DNA of 64,000 nucleotides, taken from NCBI RefSeq assembly GCF_021134715.1, contig NC_060019.1, forward strand, positions 806,001-870,000, written 5' to 3'. Positions within the stretch are counted from its first letter, which is position 1; each line of letters begins with the position of its first letter. The stretch is from Daphnia pulex (taxonomy: Eukaryota > Arthropoda > Branchiopoda > Diplostraca > Daphniidae). The notes below the pieces were generated by a model. That model was not told the DNA's origin. It worked only from the letters and a program-made list of their open reading frames with translations, and searched no databases. Shown here piece after piece: positions 33,682 to 45,881 of this stretch. Position numbers and translations under genes: made by a program.

Positions 33682-35473
33682 GTAAATATGTTCAACTTTC
33701 TAACTGTGAGACTTTGACCATGTCTTAACTTGCCTGTTGTAGAACTTTAGTTGTCTACCTTGGAAAAGCTTGCTAGCTGTAGGATCCTATGCAACATATA
33801 TTCCAAACGATTGTGTAGTTAACTTTAACTTCTGTAATTTTTTTGTTTTTTTTTTTTCATTTGAGACGCTGTGTCCTTGATAGTAATTGAGTTTTTTTTT
33901 GTGATATACAGTCTGGTGAAGTCTGAGCTTCGTCGTTGCTGCCCAATGTACTTATGGATTTGATGCAGCCAGCTGGTAAAGGGTGTTCCTCTTGCTACCT
34001 GTACTCTTGTGAGTTTCGTCAAATGAAGAAACATGAACAACTGAAGTAATTATTTCAATCAACTTTCTAATTGTCTGGGTGATTCAAAATCTTGCTTACT
34101 GTCACTGAGAGGTTTCATAGTTCAGCTATACTTGTGTCATTTTTGTTGTTAATGCATGGGAATTTACTGCTAGATAGTAATTGATTTTTTTAAAGCAGGA
34201 TCAGCAGGATCATCATCCTTCTTTGTTGTAGCTTAAATCACACATTTAGTTTTTTTGTTTCAACAAAAGCTATCAGATATTGTTTTAAGAATATTTGGTT
34301 TAACTAAAACCACATAGAGCATCATTAATTGTCTTTTTTCAGAATGCATTTCAACTGATGGTGAAGATTAATTCATTTAATTTCGTTTACAGGTTTATCG
34401 TGTATCTTCACGTAGTTGCTGTCCGCTGTGGTACTTTGTTGCAGCCTATGCTGGTGATAGATCTTTCTGCATCAAATTCAATTGGCCGTGCTGTTGTCGT
34501 GTTACCGTTAAATGTTAAGAAGGGGGAAAAAAATATGGGGATAGTTATGTCTAGAAAGTAATAAACATGTTTTCGGGATTGGGAAAGGAAAGTGGAAGAT
34601 GTTGGAGAGGGGTATATTTCAAGTTTGGATAAAAACAGTTAATTTTAAGTTTTAACCCTACAAACATATCCCTACCAATTAATCTCCAAACCCCACAAAC
34701 TTATACCTTCCAATTCTTCACACACAAACACACACCTACCAACCCTAGATTTATACCATATCCAAATAAACCAATGTTAAACCCTAACAATGTGCTGTCT
34801 GTAATAAATAAAACTTTTTATACAAAAAACTGTTTTTTATTTATTATTTTTTTTTTTAATGTACAAAAATTTCAATAAACAGAGCGTCCGGTTCAAGGCG
34901 GTTTACTACTGCACGAGTTTAAACGCAACCCGCCACCACCGCTGCGGCAATGAGACAAAAAGCGATGGTTTCGTTTAGCGGAAATCTGCATCGTCTTTGT
35001 AACTTGACTGACGGAGATTTCCACAAAAAATAAACCATGGCTATTTGTTTCATTGGGTAGTGGATGCATTGTTTTAACTCGCACATGCTGTTATAGGAAA
35101 TGTCTACGGCCCCCAGAGATATGTATCTGGACCGAGAAGAAGAGAGAAGTACGAGGCAAGTTTTTCCGGGGAGATGTAGTCATACTAGGCTTCCGGGCTA
35201 GACTCATGACCCTCCAAAAGTTGTCATCGGATCATGCGCCTTCCAAGTCCCCGTTCGACCAGAGCCCTCCCCTCCTCCTGGTTTCACAGCGGGTGAATGA
35301 CCACCGGCGGGCGTTGGTTAGTGGTTAGTTAGGGAAACGGGGCCACAGAAAAGGAGGGAGCCCAGATATGCACTTGTCATTTATCTATAACAACTACACA
35401 ATGTATCAGTCTTGAATTGCAGCATTCTCTCATCAGTTTACAACAGTTGATGTGATCAGTAGCGAAAGAGTTA

Positions 35474-36310
35474 CCCTGTAAAAGCAGAATGAACATTTAT
35501 TTGGATGACAATAAAATTCAAATAAGGTTGAAGTGACAAAAAATAATACCTCAAATCAATAGGACCTGTGTAAGGAAGTAAACAGGGAGATTGAAGGGTA
35601 GCATCCAACGGGTTAGCAAACAAGGAACCTTGTTGACTGTATTGTCCTTGTTCTTTTTCTTCAAAATATGACTTCTCATCAAATCTGTCATGCCAATGTG
35701 TTAGAAACCTGTAATGAAGAACCTGTAAATAAAATAACAATAAGTCACCTTGTTTATAGTATGTGTTATCAATGTGCTTGACGTCTATGATCTAGAAATA
35801 ATTAAACAGTTAGTAGTGTACACTCAAAATCGGGGCATGGCTGGGATTGGCGATCTAGCAAGTCCAATACAAACAGCAGACAATTATGATGAATCCTAAT
35901 AAAAGATGAGAAGAATATATGTTTCAGCAATACAGTATTAATAAAGCTAGTAATGGTTGCTACCTGTTTCATTTTGATGGAACATTCAGTAGAATACAAT
36001 GATTTTGAACGACAGCAGTGAGCTGCACGACTCTTTCAATACGTTTTCTCCTGTAAGTTGATGAGATACATTAAGTTTATCAACATATACACAAAATAGA
36101 ACACATCACCGACAATTTGCAGATGAAATCACTCGAATTTACCTGTAAATACATTGGTAATTTTCGAAGAAAAGATAGCTTAACTCTTGACAGCAAACCG
36201 CCATAAGCCCAAAACTGACACAAACAATTAACACGCCATCTATTAGACACGCCTAAAAACTCATTAATAAGGACTGGACGTAAGTTGCTCACAAAATTTG
36301 AAAATCGCAT
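35474..36310 (-). CDS. Unknown multi-exon gene, partial (right arm mirror copy)
   Basis: Same exon candidates as 29942-30778 in mirror orientation, with identical predicted peptides. The candidate first exon starts at 36310. The retrotransposon inserted about 230 bp upstream of that start, which would separate it from half of the ETS-motif cluster. Confidence 0.4.
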
Positions 36311-36524
36311 TTTTGTTTGCTACAACCTAGCATTCAATCTTGAGATTAGTACAAAGAACAAAGCTCACTTGCTAGTTTTATGCAAATTTTCCGGAAGTAT
36401 ACCGGAAGTAAGCGATAGCGCCTTAACCATTGAGCTGTCATCAAAATAAACTAAATATTCGTGATCTACGTGAAATTTGGGGTCGAATAGGTGGGATTTA
36501 AACGAAATCCAAAATTTGGCCAAA

Positions 36525-36541
36525 ATCGAGAATTTTCCTGA
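36525..36541. repeat. Target site duplication of the retrotransposon, first copy
   Basis: ATCGAGAATTTTCCTGA, repeated exactly at 41670-41686. The leading A may belong to the element, so the duplication is 16 or 17 bp. The undisturbed left arm contains this target once. Confidence 0.9.
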
Positions 36542-36754
36542 TGCATAGAATTTATTTTCATGTGATCATGACAACGATCTATCGATAAAATGTGAACGAT
36601 ATGATAATACATTTAAGAGAATTAAAACATGGAGAGTGAAAAAATGGAGAGATGGAGTAACTACAATACGCAATTACAGCACATGTCACATATCCACTTC
36701 GATTACACTTACACGACACGATTTCATTAAGTTCATACAGTTTGAGTACTGGAG

Positions 36755-39700
36755 CTATCCTTTTGCGGGCCCCAGTAGGCCTTCATCCCCGTCAGCTGCG
36801 TGAAGGTGGTTCGATACCACTCTCATTGACCCTTGAATGGCTGCAAGTCGACTCTTCCGCCTGAAACGGCGCCACGCATTAGGCTGTATGTTGAGGGAGT
36901 TGGCCACCGCGTTGTTGGACGGCATCCAGGAGCCCAACGCGCCGATCACCACCGGAAGCGTCGGTCCAAGGTGACCATATTTGGCCACTTTCCGGTCGAA
37001 TCCAGCTTGTAGGGATTCCGGAGCATCAAAAGGTATCGTCACGTCGATGATGAGCTGCGGTGTTGCGGAGGTGATGACGATATCTGGGCGGAGGGTAGTG
37101 TCCGGGAACACCTGGTTGACACGAATCGTGTGACCGGCCCTGCAGATGATTTTGGCCAGTTCCAGCAGAATTGCGTCATGTCGCCGTCCGATTTCCGGAA
37201 GGTTGACCCGGCAATGGCTGGTCACATGTGACGTGGTCTCGGCGTCCGTCCTGCACCTTCGGCACTTCTTGTCAGGAGCCGAAATTCCAGGTGTGCCGAA
37301 AAGAGGTAGGATGGATAGTCGGCTGCGATGGATCAGCTTCCATTCTTCGAAGTTGAGTTTGGTGCGTGATGATGTGAGCCTGGCGATGTCGCTCGACGAG
37401 TCCAAAAGGAGACCCCTTGCCACTCTTCCCTGGTTTGAGGCGTTGGAGAGCTCGGTTGTCCATCGGCCCCTGATCACCGTCCTCAATCCGCGGACAGCCT
37501 TGCTCGACAGGCAGGAGACGTCATCAGCGATCACTTTTGAAAGGGAACTATCGCTGGATACGTCGATCCTTGCGTGAAGACGCCTGGCTGCTTTTCGCGT
37601 TCGAGTCCATGTGTTCGGACCGCACCCGTAGAACCGAGTGTCGTACAGGCCACCCTGTGTTGAGCCAGACAGGAAATCGGAGAGGGGGAGCGGCACATCC
37701 GTGGCTTGGTCAATACCCCTGGAGACGGTTTTCTCAAGTTGGGCTCTGGCAACGAGACGGACAACTTGATCTTTGCTGTCCAACAGCTGAACGGCCCTGG
37801 CAATCGTCCACACATCAGCGTCTTTTTTAAGCTGAGAGGCGCCAAGCCCCCCAGCCCTCCGGTCAGCAAACAAGAAAGCAGTGTGGGCTGTGTGTGGCAC
37901 GTATGCCACTTGGCGGAGGAATTCCGCACATCGAGTGTCCAGCTCGTCAAGGAAGCCCCTCTGTACGCGGCCGGTCGCTAGGTGATGCGAGAGAGACGGC
38001 AGGAGGTGCGCACGAAATACCTCCAGCTTCTGCCAAGGAGCCAGCAAGGAATCCGCAATCTTGACTAGCTTCTCACGGAGGTCTGTGGCTGGTCTGAAGG
38101 TGAGCTTAGTTCCCATAGGGACGCCAAGATAATTTTCATACTCCCCTACATCCAGCGCCCGAATCTGGACACCGTTGATGGAGAGCTTCGTGGACGTGCT
38201 GGCTCTACCGTTGGTGATGGTGAGAGAAGAGCACTTCTTGGCATTGAAGCGGAGACCAAGAATTGAGGCTGTCGAATTCATTCCATCGATAGTCGATTGG
38301 AGGCTGGTAGTGTCGGAGTCGGCCGCAGAGATGTCGTCAGCATAGGAAGTGGATTTCAGGCGAGTATTGAAGAGCTGAAACCCATGGGAGTTCGCCTTGG
38401 CCCGGCGGACTAGAGGCTCCGCTGCAAGATTAAAAATTATGGAGCTAAGCCCATCGCCTTGGCGGACTCCGGATGTCGGTCTCACCATCACCAGCTCCTT
38501 GCCGACAACGAAATGGAACTCGTTATGTTGGTAGATGTCGGTCAGGATGCTCCTTAGGGCCGGAGGGACTGGAAGACTGCAGAAGAGTTGGTTGAGGTAG
38601 TCATGAGGAAGTGATCCAAAAGCATTGGCCAAGTCCAGCCAGCAGATTGTTAAGTTTCTTTTCTGGGACTTGGCCTCCTCGATGGCACTCTCGAGCAGCA
38701 TTGTGTGCTCCTGTATTCCGTGCACCCCCGGGAGGAAACCTTTCTGCTCCGGTGAAAGCCACTCGTTGCCGCTGGCCACTGTGGTGATCCGGGAGGCAAT
38801 GCATCCGGAGAAGAGCTTGTACAGCGTTGAGAGGAGTGAGATGGGTCGGAAGTTGCTGTAGTCTTCAGTCGACCCTTTCTTGTAGATCGGGATGGTTCGG
38901 GCCGATTTCCAGCACTTCGGTACACCAAGGCGCCATACTGCGGCATAAAGGACCTCCAGCAGGCGACATTCCGGATCCAGACGGGAGATGTCCTTGTACT
39001 CGACTCCGTCCGCTCCTGGGGCCGTGTTTGAGGCTCTTTTGAGTTTCCTGGCAATCTCGGATCTTGCTGGTGGGCTGGCAAGATGTTCGAGCTCTTCCTC
39101 AGATGGATTAGACCAGCTGCATCCATCGTACACCCGCCTCGCTTCAAGTACTGCTGCCTCGGACGGGCGGGGCTGTTCATATGCACCCTTCAAGAAGTCA
39201 GTGGCAGCCTCAACAGTGCCGGTGTAGGCCTGGGAGGTCTCGCCCAGCACCTTCCGCACAGCTCGTTTCGGGAATCGCTTGAAAAGGGCTTGGATTCGGC
39301 CGGCCTCTTCCTTCTTCTTGGTGTTGTCTTTTTTTTTAATCCGCTGTTGTTGTCTTGACTGCTGTCTTCTGTGAGCTACAGGGCTGTTCCGTGATCGCTC
39401 CTGAACCACTTGCTTTCTGCTGGCAGTAAGATCGTCCGACTTTTTAGTGAGTCGATGCCAGTCGGCAGCGCAGCTTTCTGTCGCCAGATCCACATCCTCA
39501 CGGTTGGAGCAGCGTAAGAAAACCGGAGCCCAAAGGTTAAAGAAAGCCTCAGCTGGAGATAAGGTGGAATCGACGGCCTCCTCCGCATCGTCATCGCTCC
39601 CGTCCGATTCCGTTTCGCTATCAAGTGGCATAGTGATCACGGTTCCAGCACTCCGAGGTGGTTGATTGCAGCGGAGTGAAGCGTCCACCGATAGGTTGGT

Positions 39701-40555
39701 GTCAGAAACTTGTGTTGAGGTCGGAGGCTCCACTGGATAGGCAGCCCAACCGGTTGCGTCGAGAGCCCGTTGTGTTGTTAAAAGAGGAGATGGGTCATCA
39801 GAGTGTTCACTCTCAACGCTGGTGAGGTTGTGGTTGGCTGGAAGAGCGAGAGTGGCGGCTTGTGAGACCGGGAGCAAAGAAGGAGCAACGGCTGATGATG
39901 TTGGAGGCGAGTTGTTGGTGACGCCATGGTTGTTGATGTTTCCCCTCCTATGCTGACGGCCCTCGGCCAGCGTGGTCGGCGAGCGACGTTCCGGTGGTGG
40001 GAACCAGGAGTCATCACTGGCTCCTGAAGCAAGATTTCCATCCGGGGTCTCAACAGCCACCAACTGAGCAGGAGCAGGTGAGAGCGGAGTGGTGCTAGGA
40101 GCCGAAGCGTCTGTCCAAGTTGGTGAGATGGCCGGCGCAGCTGCCGATTGCCTGGTAGAACTAGATGGCCGGCATGGAAGCGAACAGTACTGGCGGCTAC
40201 GCGAGGTTCGAGAAAAGTAGTTACAGCAGGCTGTGTTGCGACAGCGGATGAAAGTCACGGCATTCGTCGATGAGCGGCCAGGAGTGGTAGCAGGACGGCC
40301 GGACGGAGAAGGAGCCCAAGATGTGTCGAGGCTTCTGGCAGCTGGAGAGCTGGAAGGAGACTCAGTGTAGATAGGTGGGGCAGCTGGTAGGCTAACGGCT
40401 GGAGCTGGAACGACTGATTTCTGGCCACGGCCCAGACGCTTGGCAGCTGCAGTAGCGATGACTGACGGGTAGCAGGCGGCCGAGCAGAATTTCTTTCTGT
40501 TGTTGGAGCTGAAGAAAGTGTTGGTGCATGCCTCGTTCCCGCAAGCCTTTTCCAT
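36755..40555 (-). CDS. Retrotransposon polyprotein: zinc fingers, reverse transcriptase, RLE endonuclease
   Basis: Single frame of 1,266 aa with ATG at 40555 and no breaks. Residues 5-28 form a C-x4-C-x13-C-x3-C finger, and the same spacing recurs near residues 104-127 (CRNTAC..QYCSLPC). A Ser/Pro/Thr-rich linker follows. The reverse transcriptase shows RPISLLSTLYKL, GVRQGDGLSS and the catalytic SYADDI. The C-terminus has a C-x2-C-x8-H-x4-C knuckle (CRRC..SHVTSHC) and the restriction-like endonuclease core RPD..IIDVTIPFD. This single-frame layout is that of RLE-type LINEs, which nick the target and prime reverse transcription from it. All catalytic residues are present, so it may be active. 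The twin N-terminal fingers differ from the CCHH/Myb arrangement of classical R2. Confidence 0.93.
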   Translation of the reverse strand: MEKACGNEACTNTFFSSNNRKKFCSAACYPSVIATAAAKRLGRGQKSVVPAPAVSLPAAPPIYTESPSSSPAARSLDTSWAPSPSGRPATTPGRSSTNAVTFIRCRNTACCNYFSRTSRSRQYCSLPCRPSSSTRQSAAAPAISPTWTDASAPSTTPLSPAPAQLVAVETPDGNLASGASDDSWFPPPERRSPTTLAEGRQHRRGNINNHGVTNNSPPTSSAVAPSLLPVSQAATLALPANHNLTSVESEHSDDPSPLLTTQRALDATGWAAYPVEPPTSTQVSDTNLSVDASLRCNQPPRSAGTVITMPLDSETESDGSDDDAEEAVDSTLSPAEAFFNLWAPVFLRCSNREDVDLATESCAADWHRLTKKSDDLTASRKQVVQERSRNSPVAHRRQQSRQQQRIKKKDNTKKKEEAGRIQALFKRFPKRAVRKVLGETSQAYTGTVEAATDFLKGAYEQPRPSEAAVLEARRVYDGCSWSNPSEEELEHLASPPARSEIARKLKRASNTAPGADGVEYKDISRLDPECRLLEVLYAAVWRLGVPKCWKSARTIPIYKKGSTEDYSNFRPISLLSTLYKLFSGCIASRITTVASGNEWLSPEQKGFLPGVHGIQEHTMLLESAIEEAKSQKRNLTICWLDLANAFGSLPHDYLNQLFCSLPVPPALRSILTDIYQHNEFHFVVGKELVMVRPTSGVRQGDGLSSIIFNLAAEPLVRRAKANSHGFQLFNTRLKSTSYADDISAADSDTTSLQSTIDGMNSTASILGLRFNAKKCSSLTITNGRASTSTKLSINGVQIRALDVGEYENYLGVPMGTKLTFRPATDLREKLVKIADSLLAPWQKLEVFRAHLLPSLSHHLATGRVQRGFLDELDTRCAEFLRQVAYVPHTAHTAFLFADRRAGGLGASQLKKDADVWTIARAVQLLDSKDQVVRLVARAQLEKTVSRGIDQATDVPLPLSDFLSGSTQGGLYDTRFYGCGPNTWTRTRKAARRLHARIDVSSDSSLSKVIADDVSCLSSKAVRGLRTVIRGRWTTELSNASNQGRVARGLLLDSSSDIARLTSSRTKLNFEEWKLIHRSRLSILPLFGTPGISAPDKKCRRCRTDAETTSHVTSHCRVNLPEIGRRHDAILLELAKIICRAGHTIRVNQVFPDTTLRPDIVITSATPQLIIDVTIPFDAPESLQAGFDRKVAKYGHLGPTLPVVIGALGSWMPSNNAVANSLNIQPNAWRRFRRKSRLAAIQGSMRVVSNHLHAADGDEGLLGPAKG

Positions 40556-40567
40556 CTTTGAAGAGTT

Positions 40568-40660
40568 GGTGTAGTAGAGTCGGTGTAGTAGAGTCGGTGA
40601 GGTAGAGTCGGTGTAGTAGAATCGGTGTAGTTGAGTCGGTGTAGTAGAATCGGTGTGGTC
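40568..40660. repeat. 14-bp tandem repeats in the retrotransposon 5' UTR
   Basis: About 6-7 copies of a 14-bp unit, TCGGTGTAGTAGAG on the plus strand, with a few substitutions. They lie immediately upstream of the polyprotein start. A short GAT/AAT microsatellite follows at 40750-40777. Confidence 0.85.
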
Positions 40661-41669
40661 GAAGAGAGCTGTAAACGGAGAGACGGCTGGCGCCCAGATG
40701 ATCAGTAGATAGTAAAATTCTTAAAATTTAGCTTGCCGGAGGAATAAAATATGATGATAATAATGATGATGATGATGTAGGGAGCGTCGAGAGACTCCGT
40801 TAGTTAAAGTGGCTTTATTCCTCGATGCCAAGTGTCATTCTTGCATGCCCCAGTGGCAGCTGCCATCTGGTGGCGTTGTTGGAGTGCTGGATGGAGGCCA
40901 CCTGGTGGAGAAAGTTGAAAACTCGGGCCGTAGCGTGGAGCAGAGATCAGAATAAAAAAAATGCAGATGAATGAATGAGAGGATGGCTGGGTCAGCTCGG
41001 ACAAAAATCAGCAGTGGCGTAGATTGATCATGCGGAGATGAAGACGAGCAAGCAATATTTTAGAACCTGCCCATTAGTTGAGTCCAGTGGAGCAGAATCA
41101 GCCGGGGCAGCGGTGAGGTGCCGAACAGAGTGGAGATAGAGAAGTTGTCGTAGCCGAAAAGTGGTTGCAGCCAAGATGTGCGGTGTGGTGGTGGGAAGCG
41201 ATGCGGTGATGGCCAGCTGCGGTGGAAACCAAGCTAGACCAAATGCGGCAGCTAGGCTAAAAATCAAAGTCGGAGCACCAGAGGATTAGCTCGGGCACTG
41301 GAGTAGAAGAAAGAGCCTCGGTGTAGTAATGGGAGCGGCCAAGAATAGTCGGAGCACCGTAGATAGTTCGCTGGGCAGCGGAGTAGAGTTTTGCACGGCA
41401 AACAGGTGTAAGGCGCAAAACAGTAGGAAGGACCTCTAGCGGCAGAAAGTTGGAGCTTGGGCCAGGGCGTTGGGCTGTCAGATGGATTGACACAGTAAAA
41501 TAAAACTTGCCCGAGTGCACTAAAATCACGACCGAAATGTGGGGAACACTTAACTGCACGAGTGGGCGCACTTTGGGGCACGAAAAGTCAGGATTTCTCA
41601 CGAAAACAAGCAAGATCTTGGGAGCTGTTTACACACACGACCGAACGCTGCCGTAGCAGACGACGTCAT

Positions 41670-43190
41670 ATCGAGAATTTTCCTGAACTATAGTTCAGGA
41701 AAATTCTCAAAACCGGAAGTACGCGTACGTACAAAAGAAAACATGAACTTTACCACAAATTTGACGAAGATCACGAATATGTGGTTCTTTTGTGCGTCAG
41801 ATGAATATTTACTGAACTACTGACATAAATGAGAAAACCGGAAGTAGAAAAAAAAAGCAATTATCGAACATTTAACAAGTGAGCTTTGTTGCTGGAATAG
41901 TAATCGTCAGTTATCACTAAATATTTCAACAAAATAACTGCCAATAAATGTTTAAAGAGATGTGCAAAGTAACTGAAACTGACTGTTTTGACAGCTGCAA
42001 ATTATCAAAAAGCCATCTAGCGTTAGAAAAAAGAAACGTCCAAGTAAAACTTCGGTTGCGCGTAAGAACTAAGAAGGGCCTGATTTTGGAAACAATTACA
42101 CAGACAGAGTTTAACGTAACTAGACCTAACCTACGAAAATAAGTCAATTGTTGGGTACCTGGGCATAATCCCGTGGTGAGTGACTTCAGGTGGGTCACGG
42201 TGGACGGAAGCGACCATTGAAGTGGTTTAACTCGTCATTGAAGTAGAAAAAAGTTGTGTAGCACGAGTAGTAAGAGTAAAATCACGAGTAGCAGCGAAGC
42301 TAAATGAGCGTACGTCGCGAAGATGAGGATGCGGCAGAACGTTGGTGGAAGTCACTCTTCTGTCATAGACAAAGGCTAGCATTGGGTCAAGGATCTCTGT
42401 GCCAGGGCCACACAATTTCAATAAAGAAACTGCGTTGGAGATTGAGTGACACCTGTGGCTGACTCGCGATATCCGGGAAGTAATGATTCCTTTGTTGTTG
42501 TTGTTAACTGTGGCCCGTTGATCCATTTCATACTAGGGAGGAGTTGCCAGTACAATTTATGTTTCTTCCCAGTTTCACTTGCACAATATCCATTCCTAAA
42601 AAATGTGATCTGTTCACGGAAATCTAAATCATAACAAATAATGATGATGATTAAACAGAAAGGAGATAAGAATACTACTTAAAACCTAGGGTATAAATTA
42701 AACCTACGTGTTCAACATCAAACGGCGTTTGGACAATTTACTATAAGATATGAATTGTACACCAGACGATGATGAACTGATTGTCTGAATCCTCCTTTAC
42801 ATAAAAGCATAATATTAATGGATGTATACCATTTAAGACTATAAATGTTTACGTTTTAAATGAACTAAACACTTTACACGTAGTTTTTCACAATGGAAAT
42901 AAATGGAGATAAATGAAGATAAATAAATAACCTTTTCAAGACACACCAATAACATTCAACGTGAATGGAAGCGGCCATTGCATTGTTGATGTTGATGAAT
43001 TAATCGACAGCATCTGGTGGGAGATTTGGGTACCTTTTTATTACATGAGTTACACCTTTACATCATATTGCTAACAAAATATCTACGATAACAATTAAGA
43101 GAAGATTTCCAATATTTATTCTGAAATCAATATATTACAAAAAGCTTAAAAATCACGTAAAAACTGCTAGTAAATAAAGTAAAACTTAGT
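41670..43190 (-). repeat. Target duplication copy and right arm, outer part
   Basis: The second copy of the 16-17 bp target duplication is at 41670-41686. The sequence from there to about 43190 is the reverse complement of 28220-29706. It contains no independent gene beyond mirrored fragments of the left arm. Confidence 0.9.
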
Positions 43191-44026
43191 TGCAACGAAA
43201 AAGATCAAGTCCACAAACATGCACAACAGACCGACTGGCTCACGGTGGAAGATGAAAAAGTCCAAAACTGGATGAAAAATGACGAGTCCATGCTCCATGG
43301 CCAAGCGGCCAGTGTCCCTAGATGACTGGCGGTTTTCGAGTAGTGTGCACTGGTGAACGAGTCTAGCGGTCTAGCCGCCTGGATCCCCGGCCTTGGACAG
43401 GCATTAAGTACACTAGTAATGCCATCCAATTAAGGAAAACAAGCAACTTTTATCTGTATTTCTCCTGTTGCACAATGAATCCCTAAAGGAAATTCCTTTT
43501 TAAACTCTGAGGCAGACTTATTAAATGTCAACAATCCTCTTACAGAAAAACTATCTTCTTACAGAGAAAAATATCCCTCATAAGATAGGCAATTTGCAAG
43601 CCACAGGCTGACCAGTGACCACTAAGCACTGACTGTGTCACTATTACTATTATATTGGGAAAAGTAAACAAACATAAATGGTTTGAGAAGAAATGGAAAC
43701 TGAAGTCAGTTGCAACATCTCCGAAATTTTCAATCGATTAAAGACAAATGTCTAATAAAGCTAAAATACTTACTTGAAGTCTTGAACAATGCATTTTAAT
43801 TGATTTGATTAGTTTTAGTATTTATATTCAATTGAAAAACAAATTATTTGATTTAAAAAAATTATTTGGCTGCCATTTTACAGCGCTGCCTCTACGACTA
43901 GCCGGCCTTTTTCTTGTTTACATTTCTGATAAAGAGACCTTGGAAGTCTCATTGACAGACAGCTGAGAGAACTTGCTAGTTAACAAAATACCTTTGGTCG
44001 TACTGATATCTTTCTTTCAATTAGAA
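43191..44026 (+). other. Upstream region of class III ADH
   Basis: No gene seen. The last part is AT-rich and contains the presumed 5' UTR of the ADH gene. No clear TATA box at a convincing distance. Confidence 0.4.

Positions 44027-45881
<1,855 letters not shown>

Larger units (their letters stand above)
34338..36541 (-). repeat. Right arm of large inverted repeat, inner part
   Basis: Reverse complement of 29708-31912. It is interrupted at 36541 by a retrotransposon and resumes at 41687. One codon difference in the mirrored peptide (MPRK versus MSRK, near 31692 and 34555) shows the arms are not perfectly identical. Confidence 0.9.
36542..41669 (-). mobile_element. Full-length non-LTR retrotransposon with restriction-like endonuclease (R2/NeSL/R4-like)
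   Basis: A 5.1 kb insertion bounded by target duplications. On the minus strand it has a 5' UTR of about 1.1 kb, one intact frame of 1,266 codons and a short 3' UTR of about 0.2 kb ending ATAAATTCTATGCA without a poly(A) tail. The left arm of the inverted repeat shows the empty site, so both ends are exact. Clade is inferred from the protein; the R2 superfamily is clear, the exact clade is not. Confidence 0.93.

Noticed and set aside
34680-34800. Telomere-like ACCCTA/AACCCT runs
   Set aside because: Irregular and few; not a tandem TTAGG-type array.
37146-39665. Several plus- and minus-strand frames of 60-180 codons
   Set aside because: Shadows of the high-GC retrotransposon frame, which is continuous and has all expected motifs.
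41257-41613. Possible second retrotransposon ORF in the 5' UTR
   Set aside because: Short, no nucleic-acid binding or other motif, and overlapping frames of similar length exist by chance; R2-like elements have one ORF.
43205-43430. Possible tRNA or structured RNA
   Set aside because: No cloverleaf, no B-box GGTTCGA at proper spacing.
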